Shown here in pieces: positions 7,510 to 16,993 of a stretch of DNA of 46,910 bases (the first letter of the stretch is position 1; every line of letters begins with the position of its first letter). This stretch comes from Marivita sp. Lineage in GTDB: Bacteria > Pseudomonadota > Alphaproteobacteria > Rhodobacterales > Rhodobacteraceae. The stretch spans positions 1 to 46,910 of the forward strand of contig NZ_JAEPMO010000012.1 in assembly GCF_017643905.1 (NCBI RefSeq). The letters are read 5' to 3'. The notes below the pieces were generated by a model that saw nothing but the letters and a program-made list of their open reading frames with translations, did not search any database and was not told the DNA's origin. Made by a program: the position numbers and the translations under genes.

Positions 7510-9002
7510 GCTGGCTTCTTGCACTTCCCGTCGTCATCCCTTTCCTGACGGCTGTCCTTGCCTTCCTGACACGGCAAAGCCCCTTGGGACGCTGGATTTC
7601 CGTGGCCGGATCATCCGTCCTGCTGATCGCTTCCATCGCCCTGATGAACACCGTCCTGCGCGAGGGCGTGATCGCCGGGCAGATGGGCAACTGGCCCGCG
7701 CCGTTCGGGATCACGCTGGTGGCCGATCTTCTGTCTGCCGTAATGGTCCTGATCACCGCCATCGTCGCGGTGGCCGTATCGATCTACGCCATCGCCGATG
7801 TCGACGAAGGGATGGAGCGTCTGGGCTATCACGCGCTCTTCAACATGCTGATCGCAGGTGTGGTCGGCGCGTTCATCACCGGTGACCTTTTCAACCTCTA
7901 TGTCTGGTTCGAAGTGATGCTGATCGCGTCCTTCGGCCTTCTGGTGCTGGGCGGACGCCCCGAGCAGATCGACGGTGGCGTGAAATACGTGGCGCTGAAC
8001 CTTGTGTCCACGATCATGTTCCTGACCGGGATCGGCCTGCTTTACGGCATGACAGGCACGCTCAACATGGCCGATCTGGCCAGTGCGGTGGACGGCGCTG
8101 ATCAACGGCTCCTGACCATCGTTGCGGTCCTCTTCATGATCGCGTTCGGCGTCAAGGCGGCGGTCTTCCCGCTCTTCTTCTGGCTGCCCGCTTCCTACCA
8201 CACCCCCGCCTTTTCCGTGTCTGCGGTGTTCGCAGGACTGCTGACCAAGGTCGGCGTCTACGCCCTCTTGCGCATGTTCACGCTGGTGTTCGACCATGAC
8301 ACCGCCTTTACGCACACGATCCTGCTCTGGGTCGCGGGCCTGACCATGGTTGTTGGCGTTCTGGGCGCGGCCGCACAATCCAACATGCGCAAGATCCTGT
8401 CGTTCCACATCGTCAGCCAGATCGGCTACATGATCCTTGGCCTGGCGCTTCTGACCCCGCTCGCCATCGTCGGCGCGGTGTTCTACCTCGTGCACCACAT
8501 CGTGGTGAAGGCGAACCTGTTCCTGATCGCGGGCGTCGCCCAGCGCATCGCGGGCGGAACCGAGCTGTCGCGGATCGGCGGCCTGTACAAATCCGCGCCC
8601 CTTCTGGCCGTGCTCTTTGTCGTCCCAGCCTTTTCGCTTGCAGGCTTCCCGCCGCTCTCGGGCTTCTGGGCCAAGTTCCTGCTGGTCAAGGCGGCGCTCG
8701 ACGTACAGGGCTGGATCATCGCGGGCATCGCGCTTGCCGTGGGTCTGCTGACCATCTACTCCATGACCAAGATCTGGGCGCAGGCGTTCTGGGAACCGCA
8801 TCCCGACGGGATCGAGCCGAAACTGTCATCGCTCAGCTACCGCGACCGCGCTGCGATGCTGATCCCGATTGCGGGGCTCGCTGTGCTGACCGTGATGATC
8901 GGCGTCATGCCCGAACCTTTCGTGCAATTCGCCGAAGCCTCTGCCGCGCAACTTCTTGACCCGACAGCCTACATCACGGCCGTTTTGGGAGAGCAGCCAT
9001 GA
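7506..9002 (+). CDS. mrpD: Mrp antiporter subunit D
   Basis: 498 residues, about 14 membrane helices, related to NuoM/NuoN. Key channel residues are present: the glutamate in NLYVWFEVMLIASFGL and the lysine in FGVKAAVFPLFFWLP, with a further lysine in GLLTKVGVYALLR. The start is GTG 7506, inside a GTGA overlap with the mrpC stop. Together with MrpA it is thought to form the ion-translocating part of the complex. Confidence 0.95.
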   Translation: MSWLLALPVVIPFLTAVLAFLTRQSPLGRWISVAGSSVLLIASIALMNTVLREGVIAGQMGNWPAPFGITLVADLLSAVMVLITAIVAVAVSIYAIADVDEGMERLGYHALFNMLIAGVVGAFITGDLFNLYVWFEVMLIASFGLLVLGGRPEQIDGGVKYVALNLVSTIMFLTGIGLLYGMTGTLNMADLASAVDGADQRLLTIVAVLFMIAFGVKAAVFPLFFWLPASYHTPAFSVSAVFAGLLTKVGVYALLRMFTLVFDHDTAFTHTILLWVAGLTMVVGVLGAAAQSNMRKILSFHIVSQIGYMILGLALLTPLAIVGAVFYLVHHIVVKANLFLIAGVAQRIAGGTELSRIGGLYKSAPLLAVLFVVPAFSLAGFPPLSGFWAKFLLVKAALDVQGWIIAGIALAVGLLTIYSMTKIWAQAFWEPHPDGIEPKLSSLSYRDRAAMLIPIAGLAVLTVMIGVMPEPFVQFAEASAAQLLDPTAYITAVLGEQP

Positions 9003-9478
9003 ACACCTTTGGACTGAACATCATCCTCGCCATCGCCTGGGTCGCGTTTACGGGGTCCGTCTCGCTGGTCGGACTGATCACCGGCTTTGTGATCGGCTAC
9101 GGCGCGCTCTGGCTGATCCAGCCGTTGATCGGGACAAGCACCTATTTTCGGCGCGTCACGGCGTGGATCAAGCTGGTCATCATGTTCCACTATGAACTGA
9201 TCGTCTCCAGCATCGAGGTCGCTTTCGACATTCTGACCCCTAAACACCGGTCGCGCCCGGCGATCATCGAGGTGCCGCTCGACGTCAAAACCGACACGGG
9301 GATACTGCTGGTCACCAACCTGATCTCGCTGACCCCCGGTACGCTGAGCCTTGACGTCAGCGAGGACCGAAAAACGCTGCTAGTGCATGCAATGTTTGCC
9401 GATGACCCCGATGCCCTGCGCAAAAGCCTGAAAGACGGGATGGAGCGTTGGGTGATTGATGCCGTGGAGGGCGCGTGA
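8999..9478 (+). CDS. mrpE: Mrp antiporter subunit E
   Basis: 159 residues with N-terminal membrane helices and a cytoplasmic tail. MrpE (MnhE) pattern: hydrophobic start, then LVTNLISLTPGTLSLDV, the most conserved piece of the family, and LVHAMF. It overlaps mrpD through ATGA. In this family MrpE helps the assembly and activity of the whole antiporter. Confidence 0.93.
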   Translation: MNTFGLNIILAIAWVAFTGSVSLVGLITGFVIGYGALWLIQPLIGTSTYFRRVTAWIKLVIMFHYELIVSSIEVAFDILTPKHRSRPAIIEVPLDVKTDTGILLVTNLISLTPGTLSLDVSEDRKTLLVHAMFADDPDALRKSLKDGMERWVIDAVEGA

Positions 9479-9777
9479 TGGATGGATTTCTCGAAATCAG
9501 CCTTGAGATCGGCTTCATGTGTGTCGTGTTTTCCGTCGCGCTGGCCTTCGTCCGTTTGATCAAGGGGCCAAGCTTGCAGGACCGCGTCGTGGCGCTGGAT
9601 TTCATGACCGTCGCCATCGTCGCCTTCTGTGGCCTTGCCGCCATCCGCTATGGCACGCCCGCCTTCCTTGATGTCGCACTGGTGCTAGCGCTGGTGGGTT
9701 TCCTTGCGACGGTCGCCCTTGCCCGCTTTGCCGAACGCAACACCGAACGCAGCAGAGAAAGGTCACACCATGAGTGA
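9478..9777 (+). CDS. mrpF: Mrp antiporter subunit F
   Basis: 99 residues, three membrane helices. The family pattern RLIKGPSLQDRVVALDFM between helix 1 and 2 is clear. ATG 9478 is preceded by GTGGAGG at a good distance and overlaps the mrpE stop (TGATG); a GTG at 9475 would add one residue. The C-terminus is charged and overlaps mrpG by eight bases. Confidence 0.92.
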   Translation: MDGFLEISLEIGFMCVVFSVALAFVRLIKGPSLQDRVVALDFMTVAIVAFCGLAAIRYGTPAFLDVALVLALVGFLATVALARFAERNTERSRERSHHE

Positions 9778-10126
9778 GATCATCGCAGGTTCCCTGATCA
9801 TCCTCGGCGGCTTTTTTGCCGTGATCGGCGGGCTTGGCATTATCCGGTTGCCTGACGTGCTGCTGCGCATGCACGCGTCAACCAAGATCGGCACCCTGGC
9901 CTGCGGGCTGATCCTGCTGTCCTGTGCGGTGATCTTCGGCACGTCGGACATCATCATCCGGGTGATCGCCATCGTGCTGTTCATCCTGCTCACCGCCCCG
10001 ATCGGCGCTCACATGATGGGCCGCTCGGTTGTGTCGACCGGTGTGCCGCTTTGGAAAAACGAAGGCATTGAGGAAGGCAAACTCGATACCGCGCTGGACG
10101 AAGAACACAGCACGCCGAAATCCTGA
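9770..10126 (+). CDS. mrpG: Mrp antiporter subunit G
   Basis: 118 residues. MrpG motifs are GGFFAVIGGLGIIRLPDVLLRMHASTK (conserved RLPD.L.RMHA core) and LTAPIGAHMMGR. ATG 9770 has GAAAGG eight bases upstream; in-frame sequence further 5-prime lies inside mrpF and is not used. This is the last gene of the operon and is followed by a strong terminator. The acidic C-terminal tail faces the cytoplasm in the usual topology. Confidence 0.93.
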   Translation: MSEIIAGSLIILGGFFAVIGGLGIIRLPDVLLRMHASTKIGTLACGLILLSCAVIFGTSDIIIRVIAIVLFILLTAPIGAHMMGRSVVSTGVPLWKNEGIEEGKLDTALDEEHSTPKS

Positions 10127-10139
10127 GCCCAGAAACGCA

Positions 10140-10165
10140 AAAGGCCGCTCGAACGAGCGGCCTTT
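10140..10165. terminator. Bidirectional terminator between mrpG and the HU gene
   Basis: Perfect 12-bp hairpin AAAGGCCGCTCG / CGAGCGGCCTTT with a two-base AA centre. A-tract and T-tract flank the GC-rich stem on both sides, so it can end transcription of the Mrp operon and of the convergent HU gene. Confidence 0.9.
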
Positions 10166-10186
10166 CAGGTAAGTCCGGAGGTCGGA

Positions 10187-10474
10187 TCAGCCGTTCACGC
10201 TGTCCTTGAGGGCCTTCGCAATGGTCATCTTGACCACTTTGTCGGCTTCTTTCTTGAACTGCTCGCCGGTGGCCGGGTTGCGGACCATGCGCTCAGGGCG
10301 CTCGCGGCAGTAGATCTTGCCAACACCCGGGATTGTGACGGCACCGCCGCCTGCAACTTCCTTGGTGATGATGCTGGTTACAGCGTCCAGTGCGGCTCCG
10401 GCTGTTTTCTTGTCGCTGCCCATTTCTTCGGCCAGAGCGGCCACAAGCTGGGTCTTGGTCATTGGTTTCGCCAT
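10187..10474 (-). CDS. hup: HU-family DNA-binding protein
   Basis: 95-residue nucleoid protein. The HU/IHF fold is clear: N-terminal helices TKTQLVAALAEEMG, the GVGKIYCRERPERMVRNPATGE beta-arm region with RNPATGE that grips the DNA minor groove, and the C-terminal KALKDSVNG. It matches HU rather than IHF, which has different arm residues. ATG 10474 has AAGGAG eight bases upstream. Single gene, convergent with the Mrp operon across a shared terminator. The 185 bases upstream hold its promoter region, but I could not fix a convincing -35/-10 pair. Confidence 0.95.
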   Translation of the reverse strand: MAKPMTKTQLVAALAEEMGSDKKTAGAALDAVTSIITKEVAGGGAVTIPGVGKIYCRERPERMVRNPATGEQFKKEADKVVKMTIAKALKDSVNG

Positions 10475-10659
10475 TTCGTGGTCTCCTTAACTGCCCGATC
10501 TTGGGCCTCGTGTGCAAAAACTAACCGTATATTGAGGGGAAACACAACGGTTGGTAGGGCTTTCCCTCACGTTTTTCAGCTTTTTTGGCCGATTTCCGCA
10601 GGTTTATTGACCCTGCATCAAGGCAAAACCGACATTCGGCGTCGAAAAGACAGAATCGC

Positions 10660-12144
10660 CTAGAGGAACGCGGTTTCCTCAAAGCTGCGCAGCTTCCGGC
10701 TGTGGATGCGTTCAAGGGGCATCTCGCGCAGGTGTTCCATGGCGTGAATACCGATCATCAGGTGCCGCGCCACCTGCGTCTTGTAGAAATCCGACGCCAT
10801 GCCGGGCAGCTTCAATTCGCCATGCAACGGCTTGTCGCTGACGCAAAGCAGCGTGCCGTAGGGCACCCGGAACCGGAACCCATTGGCGGCAATCGTGGCG
10901 CTTTCCATATCAAGTGCAATGGCGCGGCTTTGGCTCAAACGCTGCACAGGGCCGCGCTGGTCACGCAGTTCCCAGTTGCGGTTGTCCACGCTGGCCACCG
11001 TCCCCGTCCGCATGATGCGTTTGAGGTCATAGCCTTCGAGCTGCGTTTCCGCGGCAACCGCGCGCTCCAATGCGATCTGGATTTCAGCCAGCGCCGGGAT
11101 CGGCACCCAGACGGGCAGATCGTCATCCAGCACCCGATCTTCACGCAGATAGGCATGAGCCAGCACGAAGTCGCCCAAGCTTTGCGAATTGCGCAGACCC
11201 GCGCAATGGCCAACCATCAGCCACGCATGGGGTCGCAGCACCGCGATATGGTCGGTCGCCGTCTTGGCGTTCGACGGCCCAACCCCGATATTCACCAGAG
11301 TGATCCCAGCACCACCTTTACGCTTGAGGTGGTAGGTCGGCATCTGGGGCATCTTGTCGACCGCAGGCAAGGGTGCGTCCGCGTCGAAAATCTCGGCATT
11401 CCCGGTGCTGACGAAACTTGTGTAGCCGCTGTTCGGATCGGCCAACTGAGCCCGCGCATAGGCTTCGAACTCGGCCACGTAGAACTGGTAGTTGGTGAAC
11501 AGAACATGGTTCTGGAAATGATGCGGATCGGTCGCCGTGTAATGCGACAGGCGCGCGAGCGAATAATCCACCCGCTGCGCGGTGAAGGGCGCCAACGGTT
11601 CCGTCCCGTCCGGCGCGGGTTTGGCCACGCCGTTGACGATATCGTCGTTCGTCGTCGCCAAATCCGGCACGTCAAACACGTCGCGCAGGATGAAATCGGC
11701 TGCACCTTCCTGCGGCACCGAGATGGCTGCGTCGTTGGCCACCGCGAAATGCACCGGCATCGGTGTATCAGACACCCCAACCTCGACCGGAACATTGTGA
11801 TTTTCCATCAACAGGGACAATTGCTGTTCAAGGTAATGCCGGAACAGATCGGGGCGCGTGATTGTCGCGGCATAAGTCCCCGGATGTGCCACATGGCCAA
11901 AGCTCAAACGGCTGTCCACCTTGGCAAAGGTCGTCGTCGTGAACCGAACTTCGGGATAAAACGCACGATAGCGCACACCGGGATGACGCTGCTGCATCGC
12001 GGTCCGAAAGCTGTCGCACAGGAACCGCGTGGACATATCATACAGCTCGCAAAGTCGATCCACCGCGGCCTTGGCATCTTCGAACCTCCGGGGTGCCGGG
12101 ACGTCCGGTGTCAGAATGTCGAGATTGATCGAACGGTCCTGCAT
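10660..12144 (-). CDS. amn: AMP nucleosidase
   Basis: 494 residues, the length expected of Amn. It hydrolyses AMP to adenine and ribose 5-phosphate in the cytosol. The protein has the Amn-specific N-terminal domain (RRFEDAKAAVDRLCELYD and NHNVPVEVGVSDTPMPVHFA) followed by a nucleoside-phosphorylase-type domain with VNIGVGPSNAKTATDH, HAWLMVGHCAGLR and the active-site segment ALDMESATIAANGFRFRVPY. Alone in its transcription unit and divergent from the gene at 12245. It could adjust adenylate levels under phosphate or energy stress, as in enterobacteria; that is family knowledge, not visible here. Confidence 0.95.
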   Translation of the reverse strand: MQDRSINLDILTPDVPAPRRFEDAKAAVDRLCELYDMSTRFLCDSFRTAMQQRHPGVRYRAFYPEVRFTTTTFAKVDSRLSFGHVAHPGTYAATITRPDLFRHYLEQQLSLLMENHNVPVEVGVSDTPMPVHFAVANDAAISVPQEGAADFILRDVFDVPDLATTNDDIVNGVAKPAPDGTEPLAPFTAQRVDYSLARLSHYTATDPHHFQNHVLFTNYQFYVAEFEAYARAQLADPNSGYTSFVSTGNAEIFDADAPLPAVDKMPQMPTYHLKRKGGAGITLVNIGVGPSNAKTATDHIAVLRPHAWLMVGHCAGLRNSQSLGDFVLAHAYLREDRVLDDDLPVWVPIPALAEIQIALERAVAAETQLEGYDLKRIMRTGTVASVDNRNWELRDQRGPVQRLSQSRAIALDMESATIAANGFRFRVPYGTLLCVSDKPLHGELKLPGMASDFYKTQVARHLMIGIHAMEHLREMPLERIHSRKLRSFEETAFL

Positions 12145-12244
12145 GCACAGCCTTTCTTGGGTCTTGTCCTGCCTTGGGCGCAGGTTGACAGGTCAATGGC
12201 ACGGGATCAAGCTGCCCGCAATCACCGGAATTTGGAAAGTATAG

Positions 12245-12664
12245 ATGGACTACGAAACAGTGTCCGCCGGTGCCTTCGGCGCCAGACTTCGAGGGATCGG
12301 CCTCAATCTGCTGACACGGGATGTTCGCCGCATGGTCACGCAGCTTTGCACCGTGTTCGGAATGACAGCACACCGGCTGTCCGATGACTTCGCTATCCTG
12401 CGCTATGGTGATCAGGTGTTTCAGGTCCATTCCGATGGCACTTACGGCAGCAACCCTCTGCTTGGCCTTCTGCCGGAACTGCCGCCGCGGGGCGCAGGTC
12501 TGGAAATCCGGCTCTACGACACCGACCCGGATCGCGCCGCTGAGATGGCCGAAGAGAACGGATTTACAGTGCTCCAGCCTCCGACAGACAAACCTCACGG
12601 CCTGCGCGAATGTTATCTGCTCTGCGCGGATGGATACGCATGGGTGCCATCACGCCCGCTCTGA
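12245..12664 (+). CDS. Small VOC/glyoxalase-like protein, function unknown
   Basis: 139 residues, no signal peptide or membrane segment. The arrangement FGARLRGIGLNLLTRDVRRM, RYGDQVFQVHSD and the C-terminal GLRECYLLCADGYAWVPSRP suggests a vicinal-oxygen-chelate (glyoxalase/bleomycin-resistance) fold with beta-alpha-beta modules, but the metal-binding His/Glu set is not obvious, so no enzymatic activity is claimed. It diverges from amn across 100 bases and precedes the class II aldolase gene by 68 bases, possibly in one transcript. Confidence 0.65.
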   Translation: MDYETVSAGAFGARLRGIGLNLLTRDVRRMVTQLCTVFGMTAHRLSDDFAILRYGDQVFQVHSDGTYGSNPLLGLLPELPPRGAGLEIRLYDTDPDRAAEMAEENGFTVLQPPTDKPHGLRECYLLCADGYAWVPSRPL

Positions 12665-12732
12665 CAACCACACAGACCGCTTGACTTTAGACTGTGAAAC
12701 GCATGCTCTGGCCGCAACAACAGGAGGCCCAC

Positions 12733-13488
12733 ATGTCTGTCACGCAACTCGCCCCCAATATCGAGCATTGGCAGGAACGCGTTGATCTTGCAGCCGCTTT
12801 CCGGTGGACGGCGCGGCTCAACATGCACGAGGGCGTTGCCAACCATTTCAGCCTTTCGATCAATGATGACGGCACCCGGTTCCTGATGAACCCAAACCAG
12901 ATGCACTTTTCGCGCATCAAGGCGAGCGACCTGCTGGTCGTGGATGCCAACGATCCCGACACGCTCAACAGGCCGAACGCACCCGACCCGACCGCCTGGG
13001 GCCTGCATGGCGGCTTGCACCGCCATTGTCCGCATGCCCGCTGTGCGATGCATGTGCATTCGATCCACGCAACCGTTCTGGCCTGTTTGCAAGACCCGCG
13101 TCTGCCGCCCATCGACCAGAATTGCGCCACCTTCTTCAACCGCTATGTGATCGACACGCAGTATGGCGGCCTTGCCTTCGAGGACGAGGGCGAACGCTGC
13201 GCACAGCTCTTCACCGATCCCAAACAGAAGGTGATGATCATGGGCAACCATGGCGTCATGGTGATCGGCAACAGCGTGGCCGATACGTTCAACCGGCTCT
13301 ACTATTTCGAACGCGCCGCCGAAACGTACATTCGCGCGCTTCAAACTGGACAGCCGCTCAAGGTTCTGTCCGATGAGATCGCAGAAAAAACCGCCCGGGA
13401 ACTTGAGGGCTACCCCGAGCAGGACGCGCGCCATCTGTCCGAGCTGAAAAAAATTCTGGATGCCGAGGGATCCGATTACGCGTCTTGA
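12733..13488 (+). CDS. Class II aldolase/adducin family protein
   Basis: 251 residues. The fold is that of L-fuculose-phosphate aldolase and L-ribulose-5-phosphate 4-epimerase. Visible are NHFSLSI near the start, the zinc-binding HVHS pair (about residues 102-105) and the third-ligand region GNHGVMVIG (about 173). Many alphaproteobacterial members of this group act on unknown hydroxy-acid or sugar substrates, so the substrate is open. ATG 12733 has CAGGAGG nine bases upstream; the in-frame ATG at 12694 lacks one. A hairpin terminator follows at 13503. Confidence 0.85.
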   Translation: MSVTQLAPNIEHWQERVDLAAAFRWTARLNMHEGVANHFSLSINDDGTRFLMNPNQMHFSRIKASDLLVVDANDPDTLNRPNAPDPTAWGLHGGLHRHCPHARCAMHVHSIHATVLACLQDPRLPPIDQNCATFFNRYVIDTQYGGLAFEDEGERCAQLFTDPKQKVMIMGNHGVMVIGNSVADTFNRLYYFERAAETYIRALQTGQPLKVLSDEIAEKTARELEGYPEQDARHLSELKKILDAEGSDYAS

Positions 13489-13502
13489 ACGTTAAAATTT
13501 GC

Positions 13503-13533
13503 GTGGGTCGGCAGCTGACCCACTTGGTTTTGG
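13503..13533 (+). terminator. Probable terminator after the class II aldolase gene
   Basis: GTGGGTC (13503-13509) pairs perfectly with GACCCAC (13517-13523) across a seven-base loop. TTGGTTTTGGG follows, an imperfect T-tract. It lies between the aldolase stop and the next start. Confidence 0.5.
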
Positions 13534-13557
13534 GTTTATCTGTACCAATTTCACTTC

Positions 13558-14421
13558 ATGGATTACACATTACTTTCTCTTGGCCACGGGTATAGCGCGG
13601 CATTTCTCGCCCGGCGTCTCCTGCCGAAGGGCTGGAAAATCGCGGGCACAACGCGCGACCTCGACAAATTCAAAGACTTTCACGCCCAAGGGATCACACC
13701 TCTTCTATGGGACCGGGATGCGATCCTGCCATGGCTCGAAAACGCGAGCCATGTGCTTGTCTCCGCTGGCCCGACCGAAGATGGCGACCCGACGCTGGCT
13801 CTGCTCAAGACGGATATCGCCGCACAGGCCAAGCGGCTTGACTGGGTCGGCTACCTCTCGACCACAGGCGTCTACGGGGATGCGCAAGGTGATTGGGTGG
13901 ATGAAAGCGCGCCCTTGACCCCGGTCACTGAACGTGGCCGCCGCCGCGTACGTGCCGAGGCGGCATGGGCCGCAATTCCAGACCTGCCGCTGCATATCTT
14001 CCGGCTTGCTGGCATCTACGGCCCCGGACGCGGCCCGTTCTCCAAGGTCCGCGACGGAACCGCCCGCCGCATCATCAAACCCGGTCAGGTGTTCAGCCGC
14101 ATCCATGTCGAAGACATCGCGCAGGTGCTAGAAGCATCGATGCTGCACCCCAAACCGGGCACGGCGTATAACCTGTGCGATGACGACCCTGCCCCGCCGC
14201 AGGACGTGATCCTCCATGCCGCGACACTGCTGGGTGTCGATGCACCCCCGGAATTGCCGTTCGACGAAGCCGAGCTGTCGCCGATGGCACGCAGTTTCTA
14301 TGCCGAAAGCAAACGGGTTCGGAACGACCGGATCAAAGCGGACCTCGGTGTCGCGCTGAAATACCCGGATTATAAAGCCGGTCTCGCGGCAATTCTTGCA
14401 GAAGAGCAGGCTGGACCGTGA
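13558..14421 (+). CDS. NAD(P)-binding atypical SDR protein (YeeZ-like)
   Basis: 287 residues. The N-terminal Rossmann motif is SLGHGYSAAFLARRL, followed by VLVSAGPTEDGDP and the SDR-type YLSTTGVYGD segment (about residues 99-108), then FRLAGIYGPGR and FSRIHVEDIA, both typical of epimerase-like extended SDRs. Substrate unknown; relatives are annotated only as SDR family oxidoreductases or NAD-dependent epimerases. The start at 13558 lacks a strong ribosome site. The gene overlaps exoD by four bases (GTGA), so the two are translationally coupled. Confidence 0.82.
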   Translation: MDYTLLSLGHGYSAAFLARRLLPKGWKIAGTTRDLDKFKDFHAQGITPLLWDRDAILPWLENASHVLVSAGPTEDGDPTLALLKTDIAAQAKRLDWVGYLSTTGVYGDAQGDWVDESAPLTPVTERGRRRVRAEAAWAAIPDLPLHIFRLAGIYGPGRGPFSKVRDGTARRIIKPGQVFSRIHVEDIAQVLEASMLHPKPGTAYNLCDDDPAPPQDVILHAATLLGVDAPPELPFDEAELSPMARSFYAESKRVRNDRIKADLGVALKYPDYKAGLAAILAEEQAGP

Positions 14422-15050
14422 CTCCCAACGAGGGCGCTCCACGATCCCTGACCACCCTTCTTGACACGCTTGATCCCGACAACCCCGCCACCGGAGCCGA
14501 GATCCGGCACCATGACGCCCATGAAGGACTGACGATTCAAGAAATGCTCGACCGGGTCGGCGCACGGTCTTTCGGCGCAGCCCTTCTGGTGCCAGCGCTG
14601 ATCCTTGTGTCGCCCCTGTCGATTATTCCGCTCATGCCCACCATTGGCGGGCTGGTCATCCTCACGATCTCGATTCAGGCGTTCTTTGGTCGTGACCATC
14701 TCTGGCTGCCCAGGTTTCTTGCAAGCCGGCGGCTCAGTGGCCCGCAACTGAAACGCGCGGTCAACTATCTCCGCAAGCCCGCCGCCTGGCTGGACCGGAA
14801 CAGCCGTCACCGGCTGCGCTTTCTGACCGCAGCACCGATGGACAGGATTGCGTTGCTGGCCGTTATGGTCGTCGCAGCGACCTGGCCGTTCCTCGAAATC
14901 CTACCGATGTTCACCTCGATCAGCGCAACCGGTGTAGCCCTCATCGCCTTCGCGCTCATGGTGCGCGATGGGTATGTTCTGATCGGCGGATATGCAGTCC
15001 TTGGATTGTCGCTTGCCGTCGTCGTCGCCCTGATTACGGGGATTTTCTAG
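14418..15050 (+). CDS. exoD: ExoD-family membrane protein
   Basis: 210 residues. Domain ExoD is marked by [20 protein letters not shown], then [11 protein letters not shown]-like ([18 protein letters not shown]) and [10 protein letters not shown]. Three or four membrane helices lie in the C-terminal half. ExoD was described in Sinorhizobium meliloti as needed for normal exopolysaccharide production and nodule invasion; the biochemical role is not known. GTG 14418 overlaps the preceding stop. It converges with dxs, whose stop overlaps the last four bases of this gene. Confidence 0.85.
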   Translation: MTPNEGAPRSLTTLLDTLDPDNPATGAEIRHHDAHEGLTIQEMLDRVGARSFGAALLVPALILVSPLSIIPLMPTIGGLVILTISIQAFFGRDHLWLPRFLASRRLSGPQLKRAVNYLRKPAAWLDRNSRHRLRFLTAAPMDRIALLAVMVVAATWPFLEILPMFTSISATGVALIAFALMVRDGYVLIGGYAVLGLSLAVVVALITGIF

Positions 15051-16972
15051 GCCCGCTTGCCAATCGATGCCACGCTAAGCACGTCGAGAACCTTCTTCTC
15101 GATATGTTCGGCGTTCATCCCGGCGACATCGTACATCGCCTGCGGGCTGGCCTGATCGATGAAGATATCGGGCAGCACCATCGACCGGAACTTGAGCCCG
15201 TGGTCGAACACCTCTTCGTCGGCCAGCAACTGCGCGACGTGACTGCCAAAGCCACCGATCGCGCCTTCCTCGATGGTGATGAGCGCCTCATGGTCCGTCG
15301 CCAGTTTCAGGATGAGGTCATGGTCCAGCGGCTTGGCAAAACGGGCATCGGCAACGGTCGGGCTGATCCCCTTGGCCTCAAGCGCCTCACACGCAGTCAG
15401 GACTTCGCCCAGACGGGTGCCGAACGACAGGATCGCGACGCGGCTGCCTTCACGGATCAACCGCCCTTTACCAATCGGTAAAATTTCGCCCCGCTCGGGC
15501 ATATCCACCCCGCGCCCCTCGCCCCGCGGATAGCGGAACGCGATGGGGCCGTCATTATGCGCCACGGCGGTCGCAACCATATGCTTTAGTTCCGCCTCAT
15601 CCGCCGCTGCCATGACGACAAACCCCGGAAGGTTCGCCAGATAGGCCACGTCGTAGCTGCCCGCATGGGTCGCCCCATCGGCACCGACCAAACCCGCCCG
15701 ATCGATGGCAAAGCGCACCGGAAGCCGCTGAATGGCCACGTCATGCACAACCTGATCATACCCGCGCTGCAGGAAGGTCGAATACATCGCGCAAAACGGC
15801 TTCATTCCGCCTGCCGCCAGCCCGGCGCAGAAGGTGACGCCGTGCTGTTCAGCGATGCCCACGTCAAACGTCCGCGACGGGTAGCGTTCGGCAAACAGGT
15901 CAAGCCCTGTGCCATCGGGCATCGCAGCCGTCACCGCACAGACCAGCGGATCGTCCGCCGCTTCCAGCAACAGCGCATCTGCGAACACCTTGGTGTAGCT
16001 TGGCGCGTTTGACGGCGCTTTTTTCTGCTCTCCGGTGATCACGTCAAACTTGGCGCGCGCGTGCCCGCGATCCGCAGACTCCTCGGCCGGGCCATAGCCC
16101 TTGCCTTTCTTGGTGACGACATGAATGAGGATAGGCCCATGCGCCCGGTCCTTGACCGTCCGCAGCACCGGCAGAAGCTGCCCCAGATCGTGCCCATCAA
16201 TCGGACCGAGGTATGAAAAACCCAAAGCCTCGAACAGAGTACCGCCCACGGCCATACCCTTGAGCAGATCCTTGGCCCGCTTCGCCCCTTCCCGGAACGG
16301 TTCGGGAAGGAAGCTCACAGCGCCCTTCGCGGCCTCTTTCAAATCCTGAAATGGCGCACCCGCATATAGCTGCGAGAGGTAGGAGGACAGCGCGCCCACA
16401 GGCGGCGCGATGCTCATCTCGTTGTCGTTCAGAATGACGATCAGCCGTTTCTTCAGATGACCCGCGTTGTTCATCGCCTCATAGGCCATGCCCGCGCTCA
16501 TCGCGCCATCGCCGATCACCGCAATCGCATCGCCATGGCCGGTGTTACAATTCCCGCCCAGATCGCGCGCCACGGCGAAGCCCAAAGCCGCAGAGATCGA
16601 GGTCGAACTGTGTGCCGCGCCAAAGGGGTCATACGGAGATTCTGACCGTTTGGTAAAACCGGACAGACCGTTCTCCTGTCGCAATGTCCCCATCCGCTCG
16701 CGCCGCCCCGTCAGGATTTTGTGCGGGTAACACTGGTGCGACACGTCCCAGATGATCTTGTCGCGCGGCGCATCGAAAATCGCATGCAGCGCCACTGTCA
16801 ACTCGACCACGCCAAGTCCCGCCCCCAGATGCCCACCCGTCTTCGACACCGCCGAGATGGTCTCGCGCCGCAACTCATCCGCCACCTGCTCAAGCTGCGC
16901 ATCGGAAAACCGTTTCAGGTCGGCCGGGGAAGAGACCGTATCAAGAAGCGGGGTCTCTGTGGAAAAGGACAT
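15047..16972 (-). CDS. dxs: 1-deoxy-D-xylulose-5-phosphate synthase
   Basis: 641 residues, full length. It condenses pyruvate and glyceraldehyde 3-phosphate, the first step of the MEP isoprenoid pathway, with thiamine diphosphate. Visible are [17 protein letters not shown], the ThDP motif [16 protein letters not shown] with NDNEMSI, GPIDGHD, the transketolase-type pyrimidine domain ([18 protein letters not shown]) and the C-terminal domain with [12 protein letters not shown]. It lies 21 bases downstream of ispA in the same orientation, placing two successive isoprenoid functions in one operon with xseB, as in many proteobacteria. Confidence 0.97.
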   Translation of the reverse strand: MSFSTETPLLDTVSSPADLKRFSDAQLEQVADELRRETISAVSKTGGHLGAGLGVVELTVALHAIFDAPRDKIIWDVSHQCYPHKILTGRRERMGTLRQENGLSGFTKRSESPYDPFGAAHSSTSISAALGFAVARDLGGNCNTGHGDAIAVIGDGAMSAGMAYEAMNNAGHLKKRLIVILNDNEMSIAPPVGALSSYLSQLYAGAPFQDLKEAAKGAVSFLPEPFREGAKRAKDLLKGMAVGGTLFEALGFSYLGPIDGHDLGQLLPVLRTVKDRAHGPILIHVVTKKGKGYGPAEESADRGHARAKFDVITGEQKKAPSNAPSYTKVFADALLLEAADDPLVCAVTAAMPDGTGLDLFAERYPSRTFDVGIAEQHGVTFCAGLAAGGMKPFCAMYSTFLQRGYDQVVHDVAIQRLPVRFAIDRAGLVGADGATHAGSYDVAYLANLPGFVVMAAADEAELKHMVATAVAHNDGPIAFRYPRGEGRGVDMPERGEILPIGKGRLIREGSRVAILSFGTRLGEVLTACEALEAKGISPTVADARFAKPLDHDLILKLATDHEALITIEEGAIGGFGSHVAQLLADEEVFDHGLKFRSMVLPDIFIDQASPQAMYDVAGMNAEHIEKKVLDVLSVASIGKRA

Positions 16973-16993
16973 ATGCCGCGCCTCCGGGTCGCA

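Noticed and set aside
7611-8801. Minus-strand open frame opposite mrpD
   Set aside because: Same charged low-complexity composition; mrpD is certain.
10585-12387. 600-codon plus-strand open frame opposite amn
   Set aside because: Antisense of AMP nucleosidase, running on into the next gene; no domain.
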